A DNA stretch of 64,000 nt from Topomyia yanbarensis (taxonomy: Eukaryota; Arthropoda; Insecta; Diptera; Culicidae). Within the stretch, counting starts at the first letter, position 1. Every line of letters starts with the position of its first letter. The notes beneath the pieces were generated by a model. The model saw nothing but the letters and a program-made list of their open reading frames with translations. It made no database searches and had not been told where the DNA came from. The stretch covers positions 310,566,627 through 310,630,626 of the forward strand of contig NC_080672.1 in assembly GCF_030247195.1 (NCBI RefSeq), read 5' to 3'. Below, piece after piece: positions 24,290-36,809 of this stretch. Made by a program: the position numbers and the translations under genes.

Positions 24290-25640
24290 CCTTTTTATCG
24301 CCAACAGTCCCATTTTTTCAATTCATTTAATCTTTTCATGTTGTTTTTTAATTTTTACGTTTTATCTATCGTTTCATTTGTTTTTTTTATTCATTTGTTC
24401 AATTGATTTAATTAAATTAATTGAATTTATTTCATAAAACTTTAATCCATGCGATAATTTTTGTATTTTTTCGTATTTTTCAATAAACCTGTTTTAGTAA
24501 TTTCTATATCCGCACTTTTTCCATATTTTTCATTATTAGGTCTGCACTTTTTCCATATTTTTCATTATAAGGGCTGTCATTTTCTAAAAAAGAATCATTT
24601 TATCGTTTTAGTTTTTTATTTTGTTGTGAATTTTGCTGTTCTCTATTTATCAGTTTTGAAATTTAGCCTATTTTTGTACTGATTTTTTCAATATTCTTAA
24701 ATTTTCTTTACTCTTGTGTTCCAGTACTTTAAGCACTTTCCTTTTTTTGCCTATTTAAACAATTTTGAATTTTATGCTTTCCATTTTCTTTATTTTATCA
24801 TTTGCACATTTCATATCATTTTATTGTAATCTCTTGGTGTTTTATGCATTTTACAATAATTTGTCCATTTTTTTTTAAATTTTTCCAAGCTAAATTTTTT
24901 TTTCATTCCATGGTCGCTTTTCATCATTTGTTCCATTTTGAAAAATTCTTAAAAAAAAATCCGTTTTCCTGTTTTCATTCTCCTAATTTGTTATGTGTTA
25001 CATGTGTTTATATTTTAAACATTTTGTATTATTGATATTTACACGTCTAACTCAGGGGATCCATTACTCTCATTTCTGTATTTGTTTAATTTTCTGTAGC
25101 TTTGTATTTATTTTCTTATTTTTTTGCTTTGTTCATTATTCTTCCTTTTGTCGTTTGTCCTGTTTTCCATACTTAAGATATTTTAGTTTACATTTTATCA
25201 TCTACTATCTTTTCATTATTTTAACTAAAATAAACTAGAATATATTTTTCTATTTCTTTAATTTTAGTCTAATTTCCTTTGTTATTTCCTTTATCTAATT
25301 TGATTGTTTAATTTATTCAATCTGTTTTATGTTGCTATTAATTTAATTTTATACAAACTTTCAAATTTTAACTTTTCTATTGTCTTAATTTTGCTAATTT
25401 TCTGTCGTCTCTCTGGTTTGTTTTTTTATTTTGGTAGTTTTTTTACTATTTGCATATTTTTAGTCTCTTTCCACTATTTTGAATACGCATTTCAGCTTTC
25501 TCGTTTTGTTCCATTTTATCTGCTTATTATTTTTCTCGTTCGTTTCTAATTTATTTATTTTTTTGTTTTTCTTTCTTTAAATTCTACCTCCATTGAAGGT
25601 TATTATTGCTTTTTTTGAATTTATTGCATTTCTATTTTGC
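24290..25640. repeat. T-rich low-complexity tract
   Basis: About 1.35 kb strongly enriched in T on the + strand, with phrases such as ttttccatatttttcatta repeated at 24518 and 24548. The strand bias makes every + frame look open. It resembles a decayed short-period array of the (TTCATTTAA) kind, like the one at 59030-59440 on the other strand. Confidence 0.6.
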
Positions 25641-26110
25641 TACTACAATTTGCACAAGGTTGCCATTGTGAGTATTGTTTAATAATACTGCACCAAATAT
25701 ATGAATGATGGCCAAAATGAAGGTGTTGCAAATCAGTTTTCCCCTGAATCGAAGAAATTCAACTACACTTTCCAGCAAATGAGATGCTTTATTTTCAGAG
25801 GCTGGTAATGTTGTAGCGCACCGACCTGTCCGCATGTGTTTTTTCTTTAATGAATTCTCGGTGAAACTAGCCAAAGATCTGAGAAAATCTATGCAATAAC
25901 GGCACCTTGATAAATATGAATTATTGGTAAATTGGCTCCTTTCAAAATCACTAAAAATGTCGAAGGGATATTTTACCCCTTCAATGTCGCGCAAATTGCT
26001 TGCTGAACGAGCACCAGATGCCTTAAGACGATTTCGCTACATTTTACAAGCAGCGTGCACTCAGTGCACTACCGCTACTTCCGGAAGGTTAAGAGGTTTT
26101 ACGATCAAAA
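25640..26110 (-). repeat. Interspersed repeat shared with 46600-46770
   Basis: On the minus strand a TGCACTGAGTGCAC palindrome is followed after a short gap by TAGCGAAATCGTCTTA. The same arrangement lies on the + strand at 46610-46660. The larger minus-strand ORF here (25632-25994) has no recognisable product and lies within the repeat. Confidence 0.45.
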
Positions 26111-26369
26111 TTTGGTCGACTAAAGTTTAACGTATTTCTTTGCACGATATTCAAAAAATCTGAAAAACCCTCGTTTCCTGCGTGCAGAAAGATGCCTCTT
26201 TTTTAATTTTGACATACGCTCTTCAGTTATAAAAGTGTCGCCCAAGCAAGAGGAGCAATGCAGTGAAATTTTGCTCACGTATAGCCTGAATCCGACCTAC
26301 TTGCACGCTGAATAAGCGACATCTTTAACACTAGCCAAATCAATTGCTACCAGCGTAATGCCAACCGGA

Positions 26370-26790
26370 AGGGAAAAGTGGCCGATATTTTCAAACATTT
26401 CAAGGTGTTGAAGTTCACACAGAAAAATCTAGTTTGGCAGACTTTCTGTACCTATGGTTTGAAAAGTGACATTTTAATTGAAATCGAGATCTTCAAACAG
26501 GAAATTAACGTGAAAGAGTGCATGAAAAAACGTTTGATACCTTTCATGAAGCAACAAGATCGTTCTATTCTGTTTTGGCCGGATTTTTAATTCTGCCATT
26601 ACGGAACAAGAACATGTAGTGGTATGCCGCCAACAACGTTCAGGTGGCGCCCATGGACAAGAACAATAAATAAAGAACCTTGAAGCACAGAGGATCCCGA
26701 AATTCGTTAACGCCGAGCTCGGTCGCCTACGCAACGTACTCCGAAAACAGCGAAAGCGATACTTACATCGTAGGACCGACGACAACAAAA
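26370..26790 (+). pseudogene. Mariner/ITmD37E-like transposase fragment
   Basis: These transposases use a DDE/D catalytic triad to move DNA between TA sites. The frame reads KNLVWQTFCTYGLKSDIL, then INVKECMKKRLIPFM, then FWPDF. This corresponds to the family's WGAIxxxG strand, the YLExCIKKRLLPFI helix and the FWPD(L)A motif with the second catalytic Asp (about 26578). Beyond it, stops break the frame. The tail at 26690-26760 (KFVNAELGRLRNVLRKQRKR) may be a remnant of the C-terminal part. Only a central piece is present, so it is inactive. The family call rests on motif pattern only. Confidence 0.55.
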
Positions 26791-29190
26791 CTATTCATCG
26801 TCAAACTCAACTGCAATATGAGTGACCCAGGAACAGTGCCACCGTACTCAGCCTAAACTCGAGTTTTTTGCTTCTGAGATTTACTCCTCTCGGCGGAGCA
26901 CCACGATGGCCATAAAAGTTCTATTGTTCTTTGTACGATGCCTACTAGATTGATGACACTGTTCTTTATCATTCGCTTTGCGCTGACTCGGACAGAAGTA
27001 GCAAGTAGACTGATTGTCGTGACAGTTGCCTTGTCTTTGCTAGTTAGATGCAAACTGAAGTAAGCAGTTAAGCTATTAAAAAAAGATTGTTTCCATCAAA
27101 GAAATGAAAAGAGTGGTTCAGGCATGTTCAAATGTGCCTTTTTCTTTGTTTCGCAATTTCTATTACTAAAAACATTTTTTTCCAAATTTGAATTAGCTTC
27201 CTCTAAGTATTTTACTACTTAATATGTTTTCAAATGTCTACCGGAAAAGCAGATCGAATGATTTAATCGTGAACAATTATATTTTTGTGTTTAGTTTTGA
27301 TGGCTAAAACTTACTAGCTCATATCGCCACACATTCGATACCATACTAATTTATCATGGGCTTGAATTTTCATAACAGAAGTGCATATCATGTTCAAATG
27401 TATGTATAACTGAACTTCTCTTTCTCTGATGACTGTACGCCGTGACTTGCGAAAAATTTGGAGGTCAAAAGATCACTTGGATCACCCGGTTCAGGTGGGT
27501 CCTCGACACCAGGCAATAAACCAATTACAAATTGAGCTGTTCGAAAAGATATTCGGTCATGCCATCACAAACGACCGTCAGCTTCCTCCGGGGTTGATCT
27601 GCGGGGCAGCGGCGAACAATAATTTAAAAATTTGTATACGTGTTACAAGCGGGTAAAAGTGCCAGAAGCCGCAAAAGAATGCGCCAAGCTTCGCTTTATA
27701 TTCAAACAATGAAAACAAACAGCAGACTCATTTTGCAGCTACTTGAACTGGGGAATAAAACGTTGATGGTTTTACTCGTCGGCAACCTCATTATCTCTCG
27801 CCCGAGTGCCGTGTGCGATCCAGAAAAACCATAAAACTAAGCCTTTCTCCAGACGGTAGCGCTAGGTTCACCGGAGGGCTGTCGATGAAGATGTAAGGTT
27901 CATTGTTCCAGTTTGCAGAGTTTGCGAAGTTCACGATCGAGTCCGTCAGTGATCGTTACCAGGAAGGGCTTTGCAGCCTGGGGGTGCGAGCAGCCATTCC
28001 ACCCCCAGAATCAGTACTAAAATTATAATTGAAAAAGTATGTTGATTATTAAACATTGAAAATTGAAATTTGAAATTTAAAATTATGATTTGTGAAGTCA
28101 GAAATCCTGTTCAGATACTCATTGTTCCTACATATTTTCACTTGACCCCCCATCCAACAACCCCTCAACCATTCGCGAATCTCGGGAGACAGCACTGTTG
28201 CATACCGCCGCTGGGAGAAAGGTGCAAACTAAATCGTCCAAATGCAGGAAATTGTTTGTACTCTGTCGCCGTGGTCTTTCTCGCTCGCGTCATTCTTCTC
28301 CTACTGTGTGTATGTGTGTATACGCTAGTCGACTGTTGTTGTTGTTTTTGTTGATCTAAGCTTCTAGTTCACGACCGTATCTCGAAAACAGTGTGGTAGG
28401 TACTGCTTCCATTATATAACCAAAGTACCGTTAAAGGAGATGACGGGCGGCAGCAGCTTCGGAGTTGGGGCCGACTGACGGTGGCGGCAAGCGACGAACC
28501 CCGGAGCGGGTCTGTACTGATGACCATAGTTGTGCTAGCTTTGCAATGCGGGGACTGCTCGCAAATCCGTGGTTCTTGCCGGCGGTGAGTGTGTGGGAAG
28601 GTAGTGTTGCAAAAGCCCCACACCACCGGGAATTATTACAGCATCCCAACATTTCATTGGACGGAAGTATAGTTTAGTGAGAAAACATGCCCAAGCGGCA
28701 CCGGGAGAAGGTTGGTTTAGAAGTGGCTTAAGTCACGGTCACGAATGTTGTTCGCTCATTTTTCGCCCTCTTCGCGTCTTCTTTCGCCGCGCCGAGGTGC
28801 ACGATGCCGTGGCAAAAATTGTGGGTCAAATTGATTATGAAAATTATTGCAAAATTGCAGTCCTATTAGGTGTGCGAAGCTGCATAGAATCGGCGACCGA
28901 TGCCGATGCCTATATAGCATCCCGGAAGATTTGGGCCGATTTGGAGATAAATTGGCTTTTCATTGCGATTAGCCAATCGGCTCACGACTTTATTCGAGGT
29001 GGAGCGATATAATCGATTGCTGGTGTTTCTGGGATATGGAGCTGACCGTTTGTTCGGTTCCCAGGAACAGTTCGTTGCGATAAATTAGACGTGTGTCATT
29101 GTACATTTCTTACGTTATGAATCGTGTTATTTACTCAAAAATAAAAGAATATAATGTTTAAATTCAAGCTGCTTAGCCCCTCCATATAAC
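26791..29190. other. Unassigned interval with a GC-rich patch
   Basis: No gene could be recognised. 28430-29060 is clearly more GC-rich than its surroundings and holds ORFs of up to 111 codons (28677-29012) without family resemblance; its first codon is not well supported. A consensus-like 5' splice site (GCGGTGAGTGTG) lies at about 28581. The patch could be an exon or UTR of an unidentified host gene. 27430-27840 also has coding-like composition with no match. Confidence 0.3.
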
Positions 29191-31621
29191 TCCTATTTCC
29201 TATTTCCCATTTCCTATTTCCTATTTCCCATTTCCTATTTCCTATTTCGTATTTCCTATTTCCTATTTCCTATTTCCTATTTCCTATTTCTTATTTCCTA
29301 TTTCCTATTTCCTATTTCCTATTTCCTATTTCCTATTTCCTATTTCCTATTTCCTATTTCCTATTTCCTATTTCCTATTTCCTATTTCCTATTTCCTATT
29401 TCCTATTTCCTATTTCCTATTTCCTATTTCCTATTTCCTATTTCCTATTTCCTATTTCCTATTTCCTATTTCCTATTTCCTATTTCCTATTTCCTATTTC
29501 CTATTTCCTATTTCCTATTTCCTATTTCCTATTTCCTATTTCCTATTTCCTATTTCCTATTTCCTATTTCCTATTTCCTATTTCCTATTTCCTATTTCCT
29601 ATTTCCTATTTCCTATTTCCTATTTCCTATTTCCTATTTCCTATTTCCTATTTCCTATTTCCTATTTCCTATTTCCTATTTCCTATTTCCTATTTCCTAT
29701 TTCCTATTTCCTATTTCCTATTTCCTATTTCCTATTTCCTATTTCCTATTTCCTATTTCCTATTTCCTATTTCCTATTTCCTATTTCCTATTTCCTATTT
29801 CCTATTTCCTATTTCCTATTTCCTATTTCCTATTTCCTATTTCCTATTTCCTATTTCCTATTTCCTATTTCCTATTTCCTATTTCCTATTTCCTATTTCC
29901 TATTTCCTATTTCCTATTTCCTATTTCCTATTTCCTATTTCCTATTTCCTATTTCCTATTTCCTATTTCCTATTTCCTATTTCCTATTTCCTATTTCCTA
30001 TTTCCTATTTCCTATTTCCTATTTCCTATTTCCTATTTCCTATTTCCTATTTCCTATTTCCTATTTCCTATTTCCTATTTCCTATTTCCTATTTCCTATT
30101 TCCTATTTCCTATTTCCTATTTCCTATTTCCTATTTCCTATTTCCTATTTCCTATTTCCTATTTCCTATTTCCTATTTCCTATTTCCTATTTCCTATTTC
30201 CTATTTCCTATTTCCTATTTCCTATTTCCTATTTCCTATTTCCTATTTCCTATTTCCTATTTCCTATTTCCTATTTCCTATTTCCTATTTCCTATTTCCT
30301 ATTTCCTATTTCCTATTTCCTATTTCCTATTTCCTATTTCCTATTTCCTATTTCCTATTTCCTATTTCCTATTTCCTATTTCCTATTTCCTATTTCCTAT
30401 TTCCTATTTCCTATTTCCTATTTCCTATTTCCTATTTCCTATTTCCTATTTCCTATTTCCTATTTCCTATTTCCTATTTCCTATTTCCTATTTCCTATTT
30501 CCTATTTCCTATTTCCTATTTCCTATTTCCTATTTCCTATTTCCTATTTCCTATTTCCTATTTCCTATTTCCTATTTCCTATTTCCTATTTCCTATTTCC
30601 TATTTCCTATTTCCTATTTCCTATTTCCTATTTCCTATTTCCTATTTCCTATTTCCTATTTCCTATTTCCTATTTCCTATTTCCTATTTCCTATTTCCTA
30701 TTTCCTATTTCCTATTTCCTATTTCCTATTTCCTATTTCCTATTTCCTATTTCCTATTTCCTATTTCCTATTTCCTATTTCCTATTTCCTATTTCCTATT
30801 TCCTATTTCCTATTTCCTATTTCCTATTTCCTATTTCCTATTTCCTATTTCCTATTTCCTATTTCCTATTTCCTATTTCCTATTTCCTATTTCCTATTTC
30901 CTATTTCCTATTTCCTATTTCCTATTTCCTATTTCCTATTTCCTATTTCCTATTTCCTATTTCCTATTTCCTATTTCCTATTTCCTATTTCCTATTTCCT
31001 ATTTCCTATTTCCTATTTCCTATTTCCTATTTCCTATTTCCTATTTCCTATTTCCTATTTCCTATTTCCTATTTCCTATTTCCTATTTCCTATTTCCTAT
31101 TTCCTATTTCCTATTTCCTATTTCCTATTTCCTATTTCCTATTTCCTATTTCCTATTTCCTATTTCCTATTTCCTATTTCCTATTTCCTATTTCCTATTT
31201 CCTATTTCCTATTTCCTATTTCCTATTTCCTATTTCCTATTTCCTATTTCCTATTTCCTATTTCCTATTTCCTATTTCCTATTTCCTATTTCCTATTTCC
31301 TATTTCCTATTTCCTATTTCCTATTTCCTATTTCCTATTTCCTATTTCCTATTTCCTATTTCCTATTTCCTATTTCCTATTTCCTATTTCCTATTTCCTA
31401 TTTCCTATTTCCTATTTCCTATTTCCTATTTCCTATTTCCTATTTCCTATTTCCTATTTCCTATTTCCTATTTCCTATTTCCTATTTCCTATTTCCTATT
31501 TCCTATTTCCTATTTCCTATTTCCTATTTCCTATTTCCTATTTCCTATTTCCTATTTCCTATTTCCTATTTCCTATTTCCTATTTCCTATTTCCTATTTC
31601 CTAGTTTCTATCTCCTATTTC
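29191..31621 (+). repeat. 7-bp satellite (CCTATTT)n, about 347 units
   Basis: A tandem array of CCTATTT. The first 100 bp carry four substitution variants (two TTCCCAT, one TTCGTAT, one TTCTTAT). From about 29293 to about 31602 I see no variant at all (about 330 identical units). The far end decays over the last 20 bases. No spacer structure and no ORF. Confidence 0.95.
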
Positions 31622-33690
31622 AAGTGACCACGAGAAAAAACGCATTTTTAACTCCTAACTTTTAATACTCAAATGATTTGTTTCTCACCACGCTGAACTT
31701 CTGCAATTACCGAAAATGTCACATAAAACAAGTTTGAAAATTATCAGGTCCAATTATGCAAATAATTATCTCCAAAAGCACCTGAGCCCTAATTAAATGC
31801 CGAGGAAAGAAAATCTCTCCCGCATCAGTTTCATTTTCTCATTTCTGCTTCATCACAACACTCGATTCGCACCAGTTTGCGCACTGAAGAAATGGCCCGG
31901 CTAGTTGGTTGCAGCAGCAGCCCAGTAGCGGTCATTCACCTATTGACCAAATGTTCTCATTTTCTGCCACCACATCTTTCACCACCGTGACCATCGCACA
32001 CTTACTCTGTTTATGTTGTGTGTTCGCTTATGTTTGGTTTTTTCTCTTCGCTCATTCTTTTTCTTTTTTGACAATAAAACATAACAGTTGTCCGATCGAA
32101 CGGAAAGGTGTCCAAAAGCCCACGAATTTCGTACCGGGCAATTACGTGATACCCCGATGCGTAGTGGTCATAAGAGATGGGTACCTTTCTCCTTTATTAC
32201 GGACTGGAGTTGGCGGGCTGGCCTTGCTTTACCATCGGAAAAGCCACGGCCGAAAGTGGCGTCGACCGTGTCGCAGTACCTGAGTTCTGATTAGCATAAT
32301 GACCGGTGATTGATTGGGTAGAACGCGAACGTTGTGTTCTTGTATCCTTCTGTTGTGTGTAATTTTACGGGTTTTCATTCTCAGCGAACCGATTATTTGC
32401 AGTGGAAAGCGTTGAAAGGAACGTTGATATTGCACTACCAGTTTGTTTCTAAATTAGAGAGAAGGAGCGCAGCTGCATTGATCCCGTTATGCTTGATTTA
32501 GTTAATTATAGGAAGTGAAATTTATTCTGATGAATATGCGAGACATGATAACACGAGATTCTGATTTAAGAATCCATTTAATATTTGGCCGCTTTTTTAA
32601 TCGTTGTAGCATCTCTGGTTGTCGTAATGGTGTACAATGGTGAAAATTAAATCAGATTTTTTTAAATGATAGCATAGTATCTTAATATTTCGATTGTACA
32701 ATTAACTACACAGTGCTACAAAAAAAAAACAAACATTAAATGAAATTTTTAAGTGACCTGGTATGGGTTGTAGATCTAACAAAACCACGTTTGAACAGTT
32801 TAAAATACCCTTAAAATATTCATTTATATATAAAAAAAGACCTTGGCACACAACAAATAGCTACGTTGTCATCAGTCCGGCTTGAACCTTTGTTCGAGCC
32901 GGTCGCAAAATTTGATAGCTCCTGGTTTACCTAGAGTTGATTAACAGCAACAATTATTATCAAGACTACTTACATATTTTACTCATTCAGTCTTTCTCGA
33001 GACTGAATTGTTTTCAAGAATAATTCAGCCTAAAGAAATGTTAAATTCTTACAACATGTAGTCACATATAGTCCAAGTCGTAAAACATCAGAAAATGAGA
33101 TAATAATACCATTGGATAAAGAATTTCGTCAGCTACATTCGACTTTTGCCAGATTTGAAATATGTAATAATGAACAAGAATTATGGTAAACATTAATTTC
33201 CAATCATAATATAAAAGATGCTGCGATTGAAACTTTAAACTCGTTTTTCTTGAAATCGATATTTTGTCACTTAGTCCGGTTTGACTTATCACCGACCATA
33301 TCTGAGTCCTCCCAGAAAGGCCGAGGAACGAATAATGAAAAGAATAAAAACGCTTTTAATCCACCTAACAGTGTGATAAGACATTTCTTATAACTCTTCG
33401 GATATTATATTGAGAACATTTAGAACTTGATGCTTCACGATGTTTTTGATAACACATACTACATGGGATACTGGCAGGACTCAGAGAATCGCTCAAATCA
33501 GCATAGGACAACATCAGTGCTAGAAATCTTAAACCAAATCAATGGGAAAGCGAAAAAATGGCCCTTAAAATAGACATACCAAAGAATTATTGTTAATGCT
33601 CTGTTAATAAAATATCTAAATTGTGGTGGGAAAACTGAATTTTCCTAAAGGGGTTATATATTGTACTGAGCCAAAAAAATCAATTTTTTT
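31622..33690. other. Unassigned interval
   Basis: 31860-32440 is moderately GC-rich with an ORF of about 124 codons (31909-32283) that starts in a CAG-rich stretch and has a hydrophobic segment, but no recognisable family. 32713-32790 is a solo copy of the subterminal block of the foldback at 9523-9945. At about 33340 a cttttaatccacctaacag phrase marks the edge of the common mosquito repeat. Nothing else is supported. Confidence 0.35.
32713..32790 (+). repeat. Solo end of the 9.5-kb-type foldback MITE
   Basis: AGTGCTACAAAAAAAA followed by AAGTGACCTGGTATGGG and TTGTAGATCT matches both arms of the element at 9523-9945. No second arm lies nearby. Confidence 0.6.
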
Positions 33691-33699
33691 TGAATCGAT

Positions 33700-34110
33700 T
33701 TGAAGTTTATACTTTACTCAAATTTCCAACGCGACTGAGAACTAAGAAATTAACGCTTTTTCTTGAAAAGGGCGATACTAGCAGTGATACCATTCAAAGA
33801 AAATCAACAGCGAATATTTCCAGACTTGGTTTTATTTCCTATTTAAGATCTATTGTGTTTTTTACATCCTAGATTGCATGATTCAGTGATCGAAACCCAA
33901 AACTTCATAAAGTATTTGAAATTATATAATTAAAATTTGTTTCTGCTATTGAAATTGACAAAATGATAGTATCGCCCCTTTGGCGATTGTTTACTTTTTC
34001 GGTCCCACCTATCAGCATTGAAGTATCGCCCTTACGTTTTTTACAATAACTACCGTTCTACACCACCGATTTCGTCCGTGTTTTTAATGTAGAATACATT
34101 TAAGGTTTCA
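33700..34110. repeat. Block with recurrent GTATCGCCC motifs
   Basis: AGTATCGCCC occurs at about 33969 and 34023, and its complement GGGCGATACT at about 33770. The same nonamer occurs at about 46136 and 46329 on the far side of the Helentron. The tail tttttaatgtagaata (about 34081) recurs at about 38008. The block may be part of a Helentron-family end. Confidence 0.4.
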
Positions 34111-34630
34111 ATATAGGGGTCCCGTTTCAAAATATCGGCTGCGGTGCCGCGTCAGATTTTGAACGTTAATAACTTTTATCATACTTAACAGAATGATTTG
34201 ATTTTTAGGCCAATTTGTTGCAAATATGTTCCTCTATGCTGTATTAAAATTTGAAGTATGTATAACATGTACTAATAACAAAAAAAATGTGTTTTGAAAA
34301 ATCTTTCGAAAACGACTCGGAAAAGTGAAAATTTTCAGCCCATCCCGCACAGAGCCGTCAAAATGGTGGACCAACCGAACAATAAAATAATGAAAAGTTT
34401 ATATATAGGTCCACTACATGTTTGTTCGTATGGTTATTCGCATTGGGTTGCTTGACGAGAGCACTTGGTGGGGGAAAGACGGCATATTCCTTTGGTTAGG
34501 CCATTAGAAGCCGGACGGAAAGGAAAGGCTCATGCACGGCACGAGAACGAGCGAGAAAGCGATAGTAGTGCATATTAGCGCGATTATATAAATATCTGTC
34601 GGTCGGTTTTTCTCATCATTCATATTCGTT

Positions 34631-34945
34631 CAAGCACTAGCAAGCAGCCAGTCCAGCGAAGGAAAGCAGTTGGCAATAGCGACGGACGGAAAAAGTGCCC
34701 CAGCTACTGGTGACTCATTGGAACTGTCGCCCTGCAAGAATTTCGCCCCAACTAAAGGGCAACAGAGTAGGCTATCGTTCCAGCGTCTGGGTCGTGAGAT
34801 TGTGCAGGACTGCAAAGTCGAGCTACGCTTACAAAGCTCAGTCGTAATGATGCCCCGAGAAGACAACGATGCCTGCTTGGTCGGTTTGTTCGAGAATGCA
34901 AAATAGTGCTTTCTAGCTCACCGTGTCCGCGGGGAGTGCGTCTGA
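34631..34945 (+). pseudogene. Histone H3-derived pseudogene, copy 1
   Basis: The intact gene would encode nucleosomal H3. The frame keeps recognisable H3 landmarks: GKQLA then KSAPATG (N-terminal tail), [12 protein letters not shown] (helix 1 region), LRLQSSVVM and [12 protein letters not shown] (helix 2; here ACLVGLFE), and after a stop LAHRVRGECV, matching the H3 C-terminus. The initiator ATG is replaced (caagcac in place of the atggc context), much of the tail is missing, and the segment between the end of helix 2 and the C-terminus is deleted with a stop. It is therefore not a functional histone. A TATA box lies 47 bases upstream and a histone stem-loop 26 bases downstream. Confidence 0.75.
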
Positions 34946-34970
34946 ATTATGCTCCCGCAATAAAACAAAC

Positions 34971-34986
34971 GGTTCTTTACAGGACC
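34971..34986 (+). promoter_or_regulatory. Histone-type 3' stem-loop (cassette 1)
   Basis: GGTTCTTTACAGGACC forms a 6-bp stem (one G-T pair) with a 4-base loop. It has the position and form of the element bound by SLBP that directs cleavage of replication-dependent histone mRNA without a poly(A) tail. The following aataagag is a possible downstream element. Confidence 0.75.
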
Positions 34987-35722
34987 AATTAATTGTGTTC
35001 TAATAAGAGTTAAACTGAAATTTACATTTTATGGTGCATAACAAATAATTTTCAGAAAGCAATATAAGCAATACGATGTGTGGAAAGAAAGAAAGAGAAT
35101 TTAAATTATCCTCTCTCGCTCGTTTTCGTGCACTGCTTTTCTATTCCTTTCTGCTGCTACTACCATCATAACTAAAACGAATGTGCGTGTTCACCCACCA
35201 TCCTATGGCCAGTGTTGCCACAATTGCATGTTGCTATTACACTTTGAATTATTTTATCGATTCTCTCTAGTGTTGATAAAATATAGAACGTGCAAAGTAC
35301 ACTAGTCGCATGCTTTTATTCGAACTTTTTGGCAGCCTCCGTTGATTAACTGCATAAATCGATTTGTTTGTGCAGCTCCTTGCTAGTAGCAAACTAAATA
35401 GCCTTTATCAGCGCTAACAAATAACACGAAAGAATTTAAATTTGTGAAAATCTTTTCCTTCCTTCTTTTCAAATCTGCAACATTCTTTGAAAATATTGTT
35501 TGAATGTTGCTATTGAAAAACTGAACATGCAAGTTTGCTAGCACTGGCCACTAGATTGAAGGCGATGGAAAGACAGAATATTCGTTTTGGTTATGCTAGT
35601 ATTGGTAGCCGAACGGAAAGGAAAGGCACAGGAATGGCACAAAAACGAGCGATAGTAGTGCTTTCTCGTGTGTTCATATATGAATATTGGTCGTTCGGTT
35701 TTTCTCATCATTCGTATTCGTT

Positions 35723-36037
35723 CAAGCACTAGCAAGCAGCCAGTCCAGCGAAGGAAAGCAGTTGGCAATAGCGACGGACGGAAAAAGTGCCCCAGCTACT
35801 GGTGACTCATCGGAACTGTCGCCCTGCAAGAATTTCGCCCCAACTAAAGGGCAACAGAGTAGGCTATCGTTCCAGCGTCTGGGTCGTGAGATTGTGCAGG
35901 ACTGCAAAGTCGAGCTACGCTTACAAAGCTCAGTCGTAATGATGCCCCGAGAAGACAACGATGCCTACTTGGTCGGTTTGTTCGAGAATGCAAAATAGTG
36001 CTTTCTAGCTCACCGTGTCCGCGGGGAGTGCGTCTGA
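35723..36037 (+). pseudogene. Histone H3-derived pseudogene, copy 2
   Basis: Same structure and the same length (315 bp) as copy 1: no ATG, shared internal stop (35996-35998), shared deletion before the C-terminal LAHRVRGECV, and a stem-loop downstream. Differences from copy 1 include Ser for Leu and Tyr for Cys in the VGLFE block. The upstream TATA region has changed to catatatgaatattgg. The shared defects show that the damage came before the tandem duplication. Confidence 0.75.
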
Positions 36038-36065
36038 ATTATGCTCCCGCAATAAAACAATAAAC

Positions 36066-36081
36066 GGTTCTTTACAGGACC
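36066..36081 (+). promoter_or_regulatory. Histone-type 3' stem-loop (cassette 2)
   Basis: Identical to the stem-loop of cassette 1, 28 bases after the pseudogene end; preceded by aataaac. Confidence 0.75.
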
Positions 36082-36809
36082 AATTAATTGTGTTCTAATA
36101 AGAGTTAAACTGAAATTTACATTTTATGGTGTATAACAATTTTCAGCAAGTAGGTTAGAAATACGATGTGTGGAAAGAAAGAAAGAGAATTTAAATTATC
36201 CTCTCTCGCTCGTTTTCGTGCACTGCTTTTCCATTCCTTTCTGCTGCTACTACCATCATAACTAAAACGAATGTGCGTGTTCACCCACCATCTCATGACC
36301 AGTGTTGCCACAATTGCATGTCGCTATTACAATTTGAATTATTTTATTGATCCTCTCTAGTATTGATAAAATGTAGAACGTGCAAAGTACACTAGTCGCA
36401 TGCTTTTATTCGAACTTGGCAGCCTCCGTTGATTAACTGCATAAATCGATTTGTTTGTGCAGCTCCTTGCTAGTAGCAAACTAAATAGCCTTTATCAGCG
36501 CTAACAAATAACACGAAAGAATTTAAATTTGTGAAAATCTTTTCCTTCCTTCTTTTCAAATCTGCAACATTCTTTGAAAATATTGTTTGAATGTTGTTAT
36601 TGAAAAACTGAACATGCAAGTTTGCTAGCACTGGCCACTAGATTGAAGGCGATGGAAAGACAGAATATTCGTTTTGGTTATGCTAGTATTGGTAGCCGAA
36701 CGGAAAGGAAAGGCGCAGGAATGGCACAAAAACGAGCGATGGTAGTGCTTTCTCGTGTGTTCATATATGAATATTGGTCGTTCGGTTTTTCTCATCATTC
36801 GTATTCGTT

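Noticed and set aside
24155..25549. Several + strand ORFs of 70-85 codons in a row
   Set aside because: They are Phe/Leu/Ile-rich translations of a T-rich low-complexity tract.
25632..25994. 120-codon minus-strand ORF as a host gene
   Set aside because: It overlaps an interspersed repeat shared with 46600-46770 and has no recognisable domain.
29191..31621. CRISPR-like or telomeric array
   Set aside because: Units are contiguous with no spacers, and the unit is neither TTAGG nor any telomere repeat I know.
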